Source: Loxodes magnus
Lineage: Eukaryota > Ciliophora > Karyorelictea > Loxodida > Loxodidae
Direction: 5' to 3'
Assembly: GCA_946699065.1 (NCBI GenBank)
Contig: CAMPDV010001762.1
Location: forward strand, 31,501 to 95,500
Length of the DNA stretch: 64,000 nt
Under the pieces are notes generated by a model. That model was not told where the DNA came from. It ran no database searches and saw only the letters and a program-made list of their open reading frames with translations. Positions 11,164-23,591 of the stretch are shown here, piece after piece; within the stretch, counting starts at the first letter, position 1, and every line of letters starts with the position of its first letter. Position numbers and translations under genes: made by a program.

Positions 11164-11977
11164 TCATTTGTCGTGTCTTTTTTTCTCTTGACTGTAATAT
11201 GTTCCACAAAATTTGTTGAAGATTGTTATTAGTGTTCCATAGTTAGCTATAATCTTATAATGATGATCGAAATGATATTTGTATGGGAACTTATCCCAAT
11301 GTGACATTACGGCAACCATCATATAACTTAATGATATAAATACTTTGGCCCAGTAGTTAATAGGAAATATTAGTGTAGGGTAGAATAAAGTTGACATAGA
11401 AACATAAGTTTCTACTATGTGATCGAATGCAAAATTAGCTATTCCAATCTTATCTTCAGGTTTTTACCATTAGTGATGAAATTAATGCCCGTAACGATTT
11501 AAAAATTTGATATTATGTGATGCTCTATGCTATGTATACCACCAAAGTTCAAAACCTAGCATCCATAACAGAATATACGAATGACAGACTAAAAATATGT
11601 GCGACCCGTAGTGACTTTCGTTATTCCCTATAAGATAGTCCAATCGATGAACGTTTGCATCAAAGATAAACCAATATATTGACTGAAATAAACTTTATTC
11701 ACTTTTTGAAACTATCGTTAGATATATCTTTATCTATAACTTTATCAATGATATATAGGAAAGCAGTAATCGACGATATTGAAGCCAAGTCAACGATCCA
11801 ATAAATGAGTTACATTGCCCAAGGAGAAGATACTTTAAAACAGTTGATATTCTGTGCTATCTACTTTATATCTTCTTAATTAGATATTTCTGGATTTTTA
11901 AAAGTTCCAATAAGATACAATGAGAGGAATACACTTGTGATCCACAGGTAATCAGTCTTCTTCTTCTGAATTTTCAT
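11164..11977 (-). CDS. Sterol desaturase / fatty-acid hydroxylase superfamily protein
   Basis: The protein has the three-histidine-box arrangement of this di-iron membrane oxygenase family: HRASH (HX3H, 11515-11529), HQFHH (HXXHH, near 11480) and HFDHH (HXXHH, near 11265). Hydrophobic segments flank them: a putative membrane helix near the N-terminus (WITSVFLSLYLIG), others around YWIVDLASISSITAFLYII and between boxes 2 and 3. Length is about 265 residues, close to the family norm. Members insert hydroxyls or double bonds into sterols, alkanes or fatty acids at the ER membrane; the substrate is unknown. The ATG at 11977 starts a good frame, but between about 11700 and 11735 the frame moves by one base. 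A very short intron or an indel would explain it. The stop is TGA at 11166-11164. TAG and TAA occur as Gln inside and next to histidine boxes. Confidence 0.75.
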
Positions 11978-12167
11978 ATTTGATTATAAATAGAGTGATA
12001 TACCGATTTAGGTGGATCCACGCTAATAAATTTTTTTATTTTATTTGCTAGAAGCTAAATGTAGGCGGATACTCGTTAAAGCTTTTCCTTTTAATGAAAA
12101 TAGTTAAATTAATAGTATTAAGTATTTAAAAAGTATTTAAAATAAAAATAATAAAATGACACTTAAA

Positions 12168-12377
12168 AAAATAAACGGCATCATATGTATTAAAGCTATT
12201 CAATGCATAAGCATAAAAACCTTTTTTCCCATCAAATATTATATCATAAACTTATTGATCATATTCAATCATCTTTGCTAGCCTTCTTACTGAAATTACT
12301 TTTAATAGCTTAGACCATATAGCATTTTTTATACCTTTTTAATAATCCAAGGGAAAATTTAATTTGTTTTGTTTCAT
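12168..12377 (-). CDS. Small unknown protein or upstream exon
   Basis: From ATG 12377 a coherent frame of about 70 residues (Lys/Tyr/Asp-rich, no TGA) runs to about 12168. It is on the same strand as the desaturase and ends about 190 bp before its start. It could be a first exon of that gene or a separate small gene. In the gap, 12000-12080 holds two slightly GC-richer patches including the palindrome GTGGATCCAC. Confidence 0.35.
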
Positions 12378-12754
12378 TTTAATTAAAGTATATATTTAAA
12401 GGATTAAAAGTAATAAAAAACTGAAAGTAGCAAGTTCAAACTGACCAAAAAACAACTTTAAAGTACTAGCCTCAGAGTTAATAAATTAATTAGAGTATTG
12501 AATTGATTATTTATTATATTGGATCATTACTAGTTAAATTAATACATTATTAAGATTACTAGACTCAGTATCTTTAATTAAAGATAGCCTAATTCTGTAT
12601 AATACTTCTTATTTATGTATCTTAATAAACTAACAAGATACTTTAAACCTTTAAATATACGATATATTTCATTCTAAGCTTTTATTTACAAGAGATTTGC
12701 TAATAAGTATCAATAAACTAATTTAAAAATAAAATTTAGCTTTAATGCTTTTTT

Positions 12755-13320
12755 ATGAGTTAATATTTTAGGTTTATTTAGTTTAGAGATATAAGGAAAA
12801 TCAAAATAGAGTAATATGATCTAAATTAAGAAAAGGGAAGTTAAGCAGATAGAGTTTTAAAGGATTAGACTGATAATGTTTTCAAGAGACTAAAGTATGA
12901 ATGCTTTTGTAATTTTGGGGTTAAATTTATGTATATTGAATAATGTAGTGAATGAAGTAGCAAATTCAATCTAAGATATTCCATAGTTGGAGAAAAAGGC
13001 AGCAATTTTTTATATTCCTTTGAAAATAAAAAATAAACGCATCTGAAAATTTTTGATTTAAGATAATCAAGAAATTGAAAAACTTAAAGAGTGTGTACAA
13101 TTATGCTACTTTGAGAATTTAAATCTCAAGCTATTGCATGAATATTTCAATTTAAATTTTATAAAGGTCATTGAATACTTGTCGTTCTAAAAGGATTTAT
13201 ATTTTTTCGTTTTTTCAAAAGGATAATTCTTAGATTTATAAGTTTAAAGCAGATATTTTGGCAACCCCTTTGGACATGTACATTTCTCATTTAATAGCAG
13301 CTTTTTTATTTAAGACTTTT
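12755..13320 (+). CDS. Hypothetical protein, about 190 residues
   Basis: From ATG 12755 one frame gives a Lys/Asp/Phe-rich soluble protein to about 13065. After that the +1 frame (EIEKLKECVQLCYFENLNLK...) is much better, to about 13320. A single-base shift or a short intron near 13070 joins them. A run of TGA-encoded Trp occurs in the first part. No domain is recognised. A repeated motif cannot be seen. The interval 12378-12754 is A+T spacer. Confidence 0.4.
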
Positions 13321-13744
13321 ATTAATTAAATTTTAGTGACTTCTTTTTTATTCATTTAGAAACACTGAAACTCTATAATTATTTAATTTTTCTGTAAAAA
13401 TTTTGTTATTTTATTTTATCTTAAGAAATACTTGTTAAACCATGCTCAATATTCAATCTGTAATACTTGAAAGCTTAAATATTTTTTAAATATCAAGCAT
13501 GCCTTTTGATTGCAATTGATTATTTTAATTTATTAAGAAAAATTATAATTTAGCAGTTATTTCATTCTAGTTCGTAAGTGATAGTCTTGAATCTTTTAAT
13601 TAATAAAATTCAATTTAAGATTTAAAACTCTTATCTTGTAGATTTTATTTTTTTCTCACTTTCATTATGTTTATTTAAATCCTTTCTTATTACTACTAAA
13701 GACTGTATTCTTTTTAAATATTATGACTAAAGTCAACTAGACTA
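13321..13744. other. A+T-rich spacer
   Basis: No supported gene. Homology with the upstream flank of the other WD40 copies begins near 13745. Confidence 0.4.
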
Positions 13745-15055
13745 GGATTTATTGTGACATTAATTTTAGTTTTAAATAGCTTATATTAGCTAATCTAATA
13801 CTTATATTATCTCATACTTATTACAAATAAGCATATTATGTTAAGTTTATTCTTTCTATTAATTCAGAAAATAATAATAGAAGATAGTAAAAATATGCTT
13901 TCTTTCTTAAAAGCTTATAATTTTCTTAGCAACAAGCAACTATTTTAATAAAGAGAGTATTAATAGTGTTAGCAATATAATATAGATTTGTATAGAATAA
14001 ATTAAGTTTTTATCTTTAAATAATCTAGAATAATTTAGGTATTATTAATTTTAAATTATAATTACTAAAATAACCTAAATAATTAATATTAGTTTGCTAT
14101 AAAAGAGAAAGTTATCTAAATGTATTAATTATAACTAATCTAATATCTTTATTAATTAAAGAGAAATTAATTAATAAATAATAAAGCTAAAAGGATAAAA
14201 TATTAAGTATTTAATAGACATAATTAAAATATTAAAGCTTATTTTAATAATAAAATTAAATATTACTATTTAATAATTGTAAGATAAAATTAGTGATACA
14301 CCATTTCTAGTTAGTTTAAATATTTACTTTCTACTACTTATATTTATTACATTTAATTAACTTGCTTAGAATCAACATTATAAATAAATTATATTAGTTT
14401 ATTATTTTAAGAGAGACCTTATAAATAAAAAGTTTTAATGAAATAGTAGTAAGAAAGTGAGCAATTAAAAGAATCTATCTTATAAATTCTAAAAATATTT
14501 TGTTTTAAATAATTTGATGCATTTTAATATTTATTTAAGCTAATCCATAAGAAACTTATTTTATTTAATTTTTGTTAATTAGTAAAAAGCTTAAAGAAAT
14601 ATTTTTTTTAATTAAATGTAAGTGAAAAGCAATAATTAATAACAATAGTTTAATTATATTAAATTTATCATTTAAAAGGTCTACAACGAAATAAGGTTTT
14701 CTTATTAAGAGTCTTTGATTTAAAGCACGAATAAGTTGTAATTAATGGATGCATATTAAAGTTATTATAATAAGGATATAATTCTTAGTTATAAACTTTT
14801 GATATAATAATTTATCCTTTTATTTAAAAGTAAAAAGATATAAAATAATTAAAATTGTAAAAGCTTGTACACTATTAGTTTAATATCTCGTCTTGTTTTA
14901 AGACAAAAATAGAAAAATCAATGTTTTAGAACCAAGATATTTATAAGTATGCTTAATAAATAATTTTATTGTTTAATTGTATTGAAATTAAGTAAGTAAA
15001 ATTAAGTGAAGTTATTTTATTTAAATAGTTATTAAAGTAAGTTATAAAAATTAAA

Positions 15056-16142
15056 ATGGAGAAAAAAGAAATAGAGAAAAAAGAAAAGCAATTTACTAAA
15101 ATTATTTTTTTAAGAAAACTCTTAAGAGCGAGAAGCCACATTCTAGGGAAAATATCTCTACTTCATTTTAAGTATGAAATTCTTCCTAACTTATGTTACT
15201 AAAAGTTAATAAATAAGATCAATTATGACCAAAGTAAAGGTATTTCTTTAGTATTTTTTAGACTAAGTCCTTACTGGTCACACTTCACCTGTTCGGTCGG
15301 TAGCCATATCAAGTGACCTGAATTGAATTGTATCAGGTTCGGACTATCCTGAAAATTCGATAAAGATCTGGAATTTCCAGACAGGTGCTCTCATAAGAAC
15401 TTTAACGGGACATACTTCCTCAGTTAACTCGGTAGTAATATCCTCAGACTCTAGCTATATAGTATCAGGATCTGCTGATAAAACTATAAAAATCTGAAAT
15501 TTATAGACTGGTGCTCTCATAAGAACTTTAACGGGACATACTTTTCAAATTTTCTCGGTATTAATCTCCCCTGACTCTAACTATATCGTATCAGGATCTT
15601 ACGATAACACCATAAAGATCTGAAATTTCCACAATGGTGCTCTCCAAAGAACTTTGTCGGGACATACTCACTATGTTCTATCGGTAGTAATCGCCTATGA
15701 CTCTAAATATATTATATCGGGATCTGTTGATACAACTATAAAGATTTGGGATTTCTAGACTGGTCAGCTTGTGCGAACTCTTACTGGGCATTCAGACTTA
15801 GTTTTATCGGTAATAGTGTCTAAGGATAATAGGTATATAATATCAGGTTCTTATGACAGTACTATTAAGATATGGGATTTCTCTTCTGGTTAGTGTATTC
15901 GTACTCTCCAAGGTCATACAGGTGTTGTATCAAGTATTCAGTTAAGTGTTGATTCAAGTGTTATCTTTTCTGGTTCTTATGACAGAACAATCAAGATCTG
16001 GAACTTTGATAAGGGTGAGTGTATATAGACTTTGTAAGGGCATTCAAGATCAATAAATTCTATAGCATTGAGTGTTGATAATAGATGGTTGGTATTGGGA
16101 GGACTTGAAAAGACGATAAGAAAGTGGAGAGTTTCGAGTTGA
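15056..16142 (+). CDS. WD40 seven-blade propeller protein, copy 2
   Basis: Exons 15056-15239 and 15262-16142 give an intact 354-residue protein. The first exon encodes a basic extension starting with Lys/Glu-rich residues; the second encodes seven WD repeats ending in IRKWRVSS before the TGA stop at 16140-16142. Three internal TGA codons stand at Trp positions of the repeats (for example KIW in repeats 2 and 3), and the matching position in repeat 1 of this copy is TGG. It is intact like copies 1 and 3, which suggests that at least some copies are selected. The role is probably scaffolding; no partner is known. Confidence 0.87.
15240..15261 (+). other. 22-nt spliceosomal intron in WD40 copy 2
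   Basis: It begins GTATTTCTTTAG and ends TTTTTTAG. Removing exactly 22 nt turns ...AGT AAA G / AC TAA GTC... into one frame (SKDQVLTGH). An internal AG in this copy would give a 12-nt intron that breaks the frame, so the distal AG is chosen. Confidence 0.8.
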
Positions 16143-17892
16143 GTAACTTGCTATTTGACTTAATTAAATTTTACGATTAAAGATATAAGATATTGGTAAT
16201 GCATTTAAATGAATGCTTAATGATAACTATGTTTTTGTTTTATGAAGTGTTTGCTTTATATATTTATTTAAAAATTAGTTATATTTTCTTAAATATTATT
16301 TGTTTAAAATAAAGATTGAGTAAATAATATAGGTTATTGAAATTAGTGAGGTATGTTGATTTAAAGTGTTAATGTTTAAAAATATTTAAAATATAATTTT
16401 GTTAAAAGAAGCCGAATAATAAATTTAAGTTTAATTTTATTTTATAAAAATTTTATAGATTTAAATTTAGATTTTGTAAAAATTTCAAGTTGAGTAAAAA
16501 TTTTTTTTTGTGAAGTAGTTATTATTTATAAGGTTAAAGTTAGTTTATAATTTTGATTACAATTAAAAATTTTAATTAAGTATTTTATTTATTTTTTATG
16601 ATTGATATTTAATATTGGTTATTAATTATTATTAATTATTATTAATTATTATTAATTATTATTAGATATTTATTTATTATAATTATAACTTTTAATTTTT
16701 ATGTTTAGTATGTTTCGTTTCCGATTGGAAAATAAAATTTTCTGATATTAAGTTTTTTATTTATCATTATTTTTTAATTTTAGAGTTTAAATTTCATGAA
16801 AACAAAAAATTTGTTTTTTCCTCAGCGATTTATACTACCAAAGATTTTCGGCACGGAATAAATATAATTATTTCGGGACAAAAAATCCTTAATAGGAATA
16901 AATTTTCAAGAAAAAATTCAAAATATAAAAGATTTTTGAGAAAATAATAGGAATTAAAAAAAAGTTTATATTAAAATAGAATTTGGAAATCTTTTTGTCG
17001 AAATGGTATTTTATAAAAATAAAAAGCATTTTTTTTGTTAGGAAAATTTTTTTATTTGAAGAATTTTTAACAAAATTGTTTTGTTTTTGATTTAAAAATA
17101 TATTTTTGATAAGGTAAATTATTTTTGAAATTATAAAAAAAATTATTGTTTATTCTTTGGAAAAAATAAAATTGTTAATTTTGAAATTCTTTTCGAGTAA
17201 ATGAAAAAATTCGCTTTTTTTATTTTTAATGTTATAAGAATTTACTTAAATAAAAAGAATCTTAAGAAAAAAGGAGACATAATAAAATAAACCATAAAAT
17301 CGTGAAAATATTATCCTTTTTTCACTCTGAGTTATTCGCTACAAAAGATTTTCGGGTGGACAAATCCTTTTCTTAAAGGGATAGAATTTTAAAAGATCTG
17401 AAAAGTTTTTTAAATGACTTTTAAGAAGTAAATATAAAAAAATAAATGACAATTTTAGGAAGAAACAATATCAGTAAAAAAATTTTTCTATAAGAGTGCT
17501 TACCGTTTATAGTAGGTATTATAAATTGTTAAAAAACTAATCTAAAAGGAATTTAAAAATCCATTTATAAAAGTATGAACAGTCAAATAGAAAAAATTAG
17601 GTATAATGCATCTATAATAAAAAATTTTAGGCCAATCTACAAAGAATCCAAAAAATTATTTAAGCAAGGATCTTAATAATATATCTAATCTAACTATATC
17701 AAATATACAAATAAAAACTTATAAATCAAGTTTAAAAAAATGTTTTATTATAATAATAAGAAAAACATTAAAAATTAAAAAGATTAGCAAAAATTCTTTG
17801 AAAAGAGCTTATTATGACTTATTTGTTTGGTTTTAGTTTACGAAAAGATGTTAATTTAGAAGAGAAAAACGAGTTTTTAAGAAAAATTACTA
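16143..17892. repeat. Conserved downstream flank of WD40 copy 2
   Basis: This region matches 37900-39640 and, inverted, 51118-52372. It holds no supported gene. Two related motifs with CTCAGCG or CTCTGAG followed by ACCAAAGATTTTCGG / ACAAAAGATTTTCGG stand out, at 16820-16856 and 17324-17362. Confidence 0.7.
16615..16680. repeat. ATTATTAATT-type microsatellite
   Basis: About five tandem units of ATTAATTATT. The same place in copy 3 (38378-38405) has about three units, and copy 4 a degenerate form (51825-51890), so its length varies between copies. Confidence 0.85.
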
Positions 17893-18775
17893 TAAATTAT
17901 ATATAAAATGGCTTCTAAGAAATAACAGAACTTTGAACAAAACATTTAAACAGGAAAATTCTCTAAAAAATAAAAAAGCGAAATAATTACAATGAGTGAA
18001 AGTGAGAAATATGATTGATATGACGAACATTAACCACTTGGAAATCCAGAATTAAAAAACTTCCGACACAAACTCAAATAGAAATATTATCTGAGTCATT
18101 AAAAGAGTTTATGTTTAAAAATAGATACCTCACTGATAAAGTAGAAAAATTAGAAAAACTAATAACGTCTTTACTTGAAAAATAATATTAATCGTCATAA
18201 GAAATAGAAAAAAAACTGGAACAAAGAATTCTTTAAATTTAATAATAAATTCAGGTTACGCCATTTTCGATTTAACAGAATTAATCAGATCCTATGGAAA
18301 TAGAAAATGAAGCCTCAAATTAAAATAAACAGTAAACGTTTATTTAAAATAAGCAGTAAATTTAAATTAAATAAGTGTTACAGGAATAATAGTTTAAAAG
18401 AAGAATAAAATGCTACGTGTGCAATAAATAACACCAATGAAAATACTGCTACTAACTAAGCGAAATTTAAAGAAAGAATAAATAAGATATTTTTAGAAAA
18501 CTATTTAGGATATATCCAACATAAAGCGGAAAAATTTATAGAAAACAATTCTTTAATTCAAATCTTAATCCTTGGAGAAATAATTAGGAACGCTAAGTGC
18601 AAGACCAAAACTATTCCGAATATTAAAGGATGGTGCACTAATGAAGTGCTACACCGCCTAACTAAGCCTAGTAGGAATTCAAGACAAACTAATAGAGACA
18701 AGCTGATAGAATAGGTCAGATGGCTGACTACTAAGGCTTTAACAAAGCTTTTTAACTTTAACTTTAACTTTTAAT
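17893..18775 (+). mobile_element. ORF1-only retroelement copy 2
   Basis: It is inserted in the WD40 downstream flank: the corresponding place in the duplicated segment (about 39630-39640) lacks it, so empty and filled sites are both visible. The 3' end is four TTTAAC-like units. The flank homology resumes at TATTTTTTCTC (18782). A clear target-site duplication cannot be defined in the A+T-rich junction. Confidence 0.65.
17908..18775 (+). pseudogene. Coiled-coil ORF1-like protein in repeat copy 2
   Basis: It has the same ATG and N-terminus as the frame at 9574. One A is missing in an A-run near 18056, which shifts the coiled coil out of frame. The C-terminal domain is in frame here: a basic segment with WCTNEVLHRLTKPSRNSR and VRWLTTKALTKLF, ending in Asn-Phe repeats encoded by the TTTAAC tail. 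The two copies are broken at different places, so the ancestral frame was open throughout. Confidence 0.6.
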
Positions 18776-18778
18776 ATT

Positions 18779-21700
18779 TAGTATTTTTTCTCTTAAAAAT
18801 TAGTTCTAATTTGGTAATATTAAAAGGAATAGGTTTAGGTTTCTGATGATTAGGAAGTTGAATATATCTACTATGTATATAGAAAATAGATTTTATTTAT
18901 TAATGTTGTAATTTCTAATGAAGCTATTTGATTAAAGTTGAAAGGTTTTTTAAAAAATGGATTGACTATTTATGATTAAGAAAGATTTGCTAGTAAAGTA
19001 TATAAATAATTTGAATATATGGAAAATGATAAAAATCTTAAGTTTCTTGTAAATTATCTTATATTTGCATCTAAAATAAGAATAAAATGATATTCTAATA
19101 TTAAATAATAGGAATTACCAAAATGAAAGTGTAAATAATTAAGAAATCAATATAGTTTTCATTATATCAAAAAAGGTTAAAAGCTTTAATTTTTTGTATT
19201 AATTAAAATAATATACAAAGTGTAATTTAATAACTATTATAATTATATCTATATGGGAAATATTTCGTACAATATAAAAAGAAACATATATAGCATAATA
19301 AAAAGCAAAGCTTTTTCTAAGATGATAAAGCGAATAATACACAATTTCATAAATGACCTTAAAAATGAGGTATTTTTGTTTGATTCTAAATGATTAGACA
19401 ACTAAATGATAATTGATAATTTAAGGATTGCTTTAATAAATGTTTGGTTTAATATACAATATAGTATTTTTGAATTTAAGATGCTAAATATTCATAAACA
19501 TAAAAACATTTAAAGTGGTTTAATAAATAGGATTTGATTAAGCACTTATTTAAATTTAAAAGATCTTATCAAGAAATTAAATTAAAATATTTTCATATTC
19601 ATTTTCTAATTAAATAGTCATTATTTATATTTATCTATTTGATTGATGTTTTAAAGATTGTAATTATATTTATTCATAAAGTATGATATCAACTGAAAAT
19701 TGCTAGATTATTTAAAGATAAAAACTTAATTCTTAAAACAATTCTTTTATAAGATAAACAGTGATAAGATGATATTATAGCTTAAAAATAACATTTTTTC
19801 TGCAAATTTATTTATAAAAAAAACTTAATTTTATGTGAGATTAATTGAAGATGAGCAAGAATTTGAGGAAATATAAAATAAATAGGTTATAAGATGCAAT
19901 ATATCGTCAAAAATATTTAGAATCTTTTCTGCAAACTTATCTAGAATTCTTTTAGATAGATTAAGATAATCTTGAAGTTTAATATAAATTTATCAAAAAT
20001 AACATCTAATACAATGCTGATTAAACATTAGGATCCTTTATTCCAGATTCAAGTTATAACAAATATCTCGAGATCTTACTAAGAAATATTTAGGCCTAAA
20101 AGAGCTAACTCAGTATATAAGAAGCATACATTATATCTGGAAGAATAAACTAATAAGTAACTAATATTCATGAAAAAACGACATTCTGAATGACTTCAAT
20201 TCTAATTTGTGAAATTTTGAAAAAACAAAAAAGAAACTTTTACTTCTAAATGGAGATTCTAAAGAAATATTTTCACATACTAAGAAAATTAAAAAGCCTA
20301 ATAAATTAAATGAACTTTAATTAAGAAATCAAAAATAAATCCATTGATTCATGGGAGAATTTATTTTTAAAAAGCATTCTAATCTAACTAAATAATAAAT
20401 AAATCTTAGTAATTAAAAAATAGATAAAATATAAGATAGTATTTAAGAAATTAAAGATTATCAACTATTTATTAGGATTTTATCTACCATACAACAAATT
20501 ATAAAGAAATTACGAATGGAAAATCAGCTGATTCAGACAGAATAAAAGGTGAATTTCTGAAATATGGTGGATAATATTTGATAATAATTCTTCACTCTTT
20601 TCTGAATAATTTGTTAAGATTTGGAAGAATTCCTTAGGAGGTAAATAAATGGGCAGTAATTCCAATACTTAAAAAAGGAAATAAAGATGACTAGAAAAAC
20701 TGACTACCTGTTTCTCTTATTAATATTATTATAAAACTATATGATAAAGCTTTAACAAAAAGACTATACAATCTGATTTATTAGAGAAATTTGATTCACC
20801 CTTCATAAATGGGATTTATAAAAATCAGATAAACAACTTAATAAATTTGAATAATATAACAAATAATTGATAACTATCGGAAACGTGCTAAAGGTAAGCA
20901 TTTTTACATAAACTCAATTAAAGATCAAATTTATCAAATCTGAATGCATCTAAATTTTAAAGAAACATTAGAAATAATAAAATTTATGATTAGATAATTA
21001 ACCAATTATTTAAAAGGAACTAGTAACATATTTAGATGTAATGCTACATTAGAAGAAGAATTTTAATTCTCATTGTAGAGAAGTCGTGATCAAGTATTTA
21101 GTTGCAATGAAAAAGCTGTTTTTTAACTTATGAGATATAAGAATGTTTGGCATTTTAAAACTTTATGCAAACTTTTTACCTAAAGCAGAATATGGAGAGA
21201 ACTAGTACCATGGTGTATTCAGAGAGGAATAACTTGAGTTTTGAATAGAATTGAGTATGAGAATGATTTCAAGCAATTTAAGCAGCAACATTAATAAGTT
21301 ATGTTTCATAGATTTAAACTGGTTATCTTTCAAACACATTATGGCAATAAAGTTTTTTAAATTCTATTATAAAATTAAATAAGAAAGTATTGATTTTTCA
21401 ACATCGACAATAGGCTCTCTTTTCATTACCAACTATTTGATTTCAATGCTATGATAAAGTTTAGCAATTATCAGACCTCTATAGACCTGTAGAATTCCAA
21501 GATTAGTATAAATTAAAAAATGTTTACTAAAGAGAACAAAATACAATAATATTTTTATAATACAGCTACTCAAAAGTTTAGGAGAATGAAAAAAGCTAAA
21601 ATATATACTGAAAAGTTCAGTAATCTTAACCAAATTTCCAATAAACACTTACATTAAGTTGAACAAAGAATTTAGACAAAAAATTATCAGTATATATAAA

Positions 21701-23591
21701 CTTAGAACCCAATCTTTTAATCCCCGAAAAGATTTTTAAGATCTTCATTATCCTATTGATAATCCCTACTGTATATGTGGAGAGTATGGTACAGCACATT
21801 TTTAAATATATATACTATTCTAATATAAGAGATTGACTATCGTAAAAGATTGAGAATTATGACTTAAGACGCTTTATAATATATGATTAAATACTTATAA
21901 AATAGTTTCCAAAGTCTTATTTGGGATATTTAGATTTCTAAATAAAAGTATAAGAAACTTATATCAAGAAGATTAGAATGATTAGAAATGGAAAAAGTAA
22001 AAAAGGAAAATATAAAAGAGAGACTATAACAAGAGTAATTTAAAATTGATGAGATCAAGATTATAATTAAAGAGCATTAAAAACATTTACTAATGTCTAT
22101 AATTGAAGCAATTCATGCAGTTATAGATGTCAAAAAACTGTTTTAATTTAAAATTGAAATAAACAGTTTCATACAATAACTCTTTTATTAAAGTGAAATA
22201 TTATTACTAAATAGCTTTAATTTATAGCATTTATTTTTATAAATAAATATTAAAATTTAAGTTCTAAAAACTAATTAAATTGCTAAGCCATGAACTCTTA
22301 ACTATAATTAATAAAACATAGATAATATAAAGGAAGAAATATTTGAAAGGAATTGAAGTGCTAAGTAAACCAAAGGAAACTTTAGCTTTATTACTTTAAT
22401 AATATAAAATTCTAAATGATAGCAAGTTAAAAATAATCCTTTATAATAGTAAGATATTAATATTAAAAATACTATATCAAAAATCTAAAATAATTAAATA
22501 ATTATATGCTAGAATTAATTATCTTTGTATAATTAAAAATTAATAAAGAGGAAGCTTTTCATAATTTTGATATGAATTTAAATAATTGGTTAACAATAAG
22601 CATTTGATTACTAGATTATAAAAATATAAAAATTCTCATTTGATAATTAATGTCTACAATAATTAAAACAATAATTTAGTTAATTAAAAAGTAAATATAG
22701 TTAAACATATCTTTAGAGATAACTGTATAAAATAAAATTAATAAAGAATTATCAATAATTATAAATTTAATGAATGTATAATTTTTAGTTCTAAATAATA
22801 TAAGTAATTATAATAATAATCTTAACTAACTTTTATTATAAGTTAAGTATAAATTATTAATTTATATATCAAAATTTAATTAAACATAATTATGTAAAAT
22901 TAATTATTTTATAATTGTCAGCTTAAAGAAATTTAAATATAAGCCATTATTATTAATTTGCTAATAATAAGAAAATTATACTTACATATTTAACTATAAT
23001 TAAATTACTTTATTTCTTTAAAAACATATTTTAACTAAAACTATCCTTTAAAATTATAAATGCTAAAAGATTAAATTTTATTTATCATTTTTATTATTTA
23101 TATCAACAATTATATTAGAAAATTTTCATATTTTAGCTTAAAATAATAAAATAAATGATAATTATTAAAATTATTTATTTTCATTTTTAAAAATTAATCA
23201 TTTCAAAATCTTATTTACTATTTCAAAATTTATATCATAAATCATAATAATCAACTATAACAGTTTAAATATTCAGACATCATTGCATAATTATTGCCAT
23301 TTAACCAGCCAAATTACGCTAAATTTCAAACTTTCTATATTTCATGCTTTCACTCTCATCTTGATAAACAATTTTTTAGCTAAATCTGTTTATGGGTTTT
23401 TAATATAATCTATTTTCTTTTCACTCTAGTTCTTAAAATCTTTAATGGACTTCTAAATATTATTGATGAAATATTTTTATGTACTTATCTAATTTAATTA
23501 TCTTATCTTTTTAAACTATTTATTAATATAGTTTTAGCCATATAAAACAAGTCTTTTACAATATTTTCATTAATTATTTTAAGTTTATTAC
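18779..23591. repeat. Near-identical 4.8-kb block, copy A
   Basis: It is almost identical to 39639-44442; the visible differences are a few substitutions and two deletions totalling 9 bp in copy B (near 42310 and 42340). Sequences on both sides are homologous too but clearly more diverged. Confidence 0.85.
19851..22146 (+). pseudogene. LINE A reverse transcriptase, degenerate
   Basis: Read with TAA/TAG as Gln and TGA as Trp, the region shows in order: a linker with LGSFIPDSSYNKYLEILLRN (about 20030-20090), RT fingers with ITNGKSADSDRIKGEFLKY (from about 20505), then KKGNKDDQKNWLPVSLIN (about 20670-20730), which matches the NYRPISLLN box, and a HPSQMGF segment. The thumb (RYKNVWHFKTLCKLF, about 21135-21180) and a C-terminal CICGEYGTAH motif (near 21769) follow. 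The palm with the YADD box is missing, so this copy cannot be active. No endonuclease was recognised upstream (18790-19850). The Trp of NWLPVSL is TGA. Confidence 0.7.

Noticed and set aside
14953..15141. 62-residue minus-strand open frame
   Set aside because: It is antisense to the first exon of WD40 copy 2, which has clear homologues in three other places.
16615..16680. Short ATTATTAATT array considered as CRISPR-like or satellite
   Set aside because: There are no spacers; it is a length-variable microsatellite shared by WD40 flanks.
18751..18775. TTTAAC tandem units considered as telomeric repeat
   Set aside because: There are only about four units, at the end of a dispersed element, and they occur again at 10415-10431; a retroelement tail fits better.
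21433..21648. 71-residue minus-strand frame inside LINE A
   Set aside because: It is opposite the LINE A C-terminal region, and one of the two near-identical copies disrupts it with deletions of 5 and 4 bases.
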